Part shown: positions 5,750-6,092 of the stretch, piece after piece
How positions within the stretch are numbered: the stretch's first letter is position 1
Layout: each line of letters starts with the position of its first letter
From: Actinomycetes bacterium
GTDB taxonomy: Bacteria > Actinomycetota > Actinomycetes > Actinomycetales > Cellulomonadaceae
Assembly: GCA_023390875.1 (NCBI GenBank)
Contig: JAEWCA010000474.1
Span: forward strand, 1-6,092
Direction: 5' to 3'
Length of the DNA: 6,092 nt
Program-made: the position numbers and the translations under genes
The notes under the pieces: model-generated
Told to the model about the DNA's origin: nothing
The model's input: the letters and a program-made list of their open reading frames with translations, nothing else
Databases searched by the model: none

Positions 5750-5774
5750 GGTCCGGCTCTCGCGCCGGGCCGTC
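5747..5774 (+). terminator. Hairpin downstream of crp, likely terminator
   Basis: GACGGTCCGGC (5747-5757) pairs with GCCGGGCCGTC (5764-5774): 11 pairs including one G.T, with a 6-base loop TCTCGC. It lies 16 bases after the crp stop in a convergent gap. There is no T-tract, but GC-rich stems without T-tracts are common at actinobacterial gene ends. Confidence 0.6.
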
Positions 5775-5799
5775 GGTGCTGGTCGTGCGGTGGGTCGGC

Positions 5800-5855
5800 G
5801 GCCGTCGGGCCGTCGGGCCGTCTGGCCGTCGGGCCGTCAGGCCGTCAGGCCGTCA
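5800..5855. repeat. Seven tandem copies of an 8-bp unit GGCCGTCN
   Basis: GGCCGTC followed by G, G, T, G, A, A, A repeats seven times without interruption. On the minus strand the unit reads NGACGGCC. The two units nearest ridA (5840-5847 and 5848-5855) lie within or at the end of its coding sequence and provide its last codons and stop. The 8-bp period is not a multiple of three, so a change of copy number alters the reading frame downstream of the change. A degenerate related piece (GGGCCGTCGG) occurs at 5767-5776. Confidence 0.85.
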
Positions 5856-6092
5856 GCTCGACGACGATCTCGACCTCGACCGGCGAGTCGAGCGGCAGCA
5901 CCGCCACGCCGACGGCCGACCGCGCGTGCACGCCGGCCTCGCCGAGCACGTCGTGCAGCAGCAGGCTCGCGCCGTTGACCACCGCGGGCTGCCCGGTGAA
6001 CGCCGGGTCGCTCGCCACGAACCCCACCACCTTGACGACCCGGGCGATGCGGTCGAGCGCGGCGGCGCCCGACGGACCGCCCTCGGCGGCGA
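5845..6092 (-). CDS. RidA (YjgF/YER057c/UK114) family protein, 5' part outside the window
   Basis: Eighty-one C-terminal residues are visible; the frame is open to the window edge, so the GTG at 6030 is internal and not the start. The block ending in ARSAVGVAVLPLDSPVEVEIVVEL is the RidA C-terminal core: the arginine of ARS corresponds to the substrate-carboxylate arginine (R105 in E. coli RidA), and LPLDSPVEVE is the usual strand with the conserved glutamate. VVGFVASDPAFTGQPAVVNGASLLL is typical of the actinobacterial paralogue next to crp (M. tuberculosis Rv3678c, as I recall). RidA proper hydrolyses reactive 2-aminoacrylate and other enamine/imine intermediates; whether this paralogue does so is not shown. 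It converges on crp with 114 bases between stop codons. The stop TGA is made by an 8-bp tandem repeat unit. Confidence 0.9.
   Translation of the reverse strand, partial: AAEGGPSGAAALDRIARVVKVVGFVASDPAFTGQPAVVNGASLLLHDVLGEAGVHARSAVGVAVLPLDSPVEVEIVVELTA

Noticed and set aside
5800..5855. Tandem repeat as a CRISPR array.
   Set aside because: The units are 8 bp and adjoin directly with no spacers; this is a simple tandem repeat.

Overview
The window is very GC-rich, with coding codons ending almost always in G or C and GTG as the usual start codon. It carries a GlnR-type orphan response regulator, an actinobacterial Crp and an actinobacterial RidA paralogue. This points to a high-GC actinobacterium. 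I would guess a motile member of the Micrococcales (Cellulomonas-like), but the genus is inference. I see no mobile element, tRNA, rRNA or CRISPR array, and no gene-free stretch longer than about 160 bases.

Left part (1-3623): an unnamed multi-pass membrane protein on the minus strand, cut by the window edge, is divergent from glnR. The plus strand then reads glnR, nhaA and an EphE-like alpha/beta hydrolase, separated by only 2 and 10 bases, which looks like one operon. It joins the global nitrogen regulator, a Na+/H+ antiporter and a hydrolase whose nucleophile position is occupied by glycine.

Right part (3633-6092): nth (endonuclease III, minus strand) converges on the hydrolase with 9 bases between the stop codons. 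Divergent from nth is a small coiled-coil protein that resembles RsiG, the c-di-GMP-dependent anti-sigma factor of the WhiG/FliA sigma family. Directly upstream of it is a sequence resembling a FliA/WhiG-type promoter. Then come crp (cAMP receptor family regulator), a strong hairpin, an 8-bp tandem repeat, and the 3' part of a RidA-family gene on the minus strand. The hydrolase-nth-small gene-crp-ridA order and strands match, as I recall it, the M. tuberculosis ephE-nth-Rv3675-crp-Rv3678c locus, but in a shorter form.

Most of the window is conserved chromosomal housekeeping and regulation. The parts worth a second look are the RsiG-like gene with its candidate FliA promoter, the nucleophile-less hydrolase, the AT-rich left edge inside the membrane-protein frame, and the tandem repeat that supplies the ridA stop codon.
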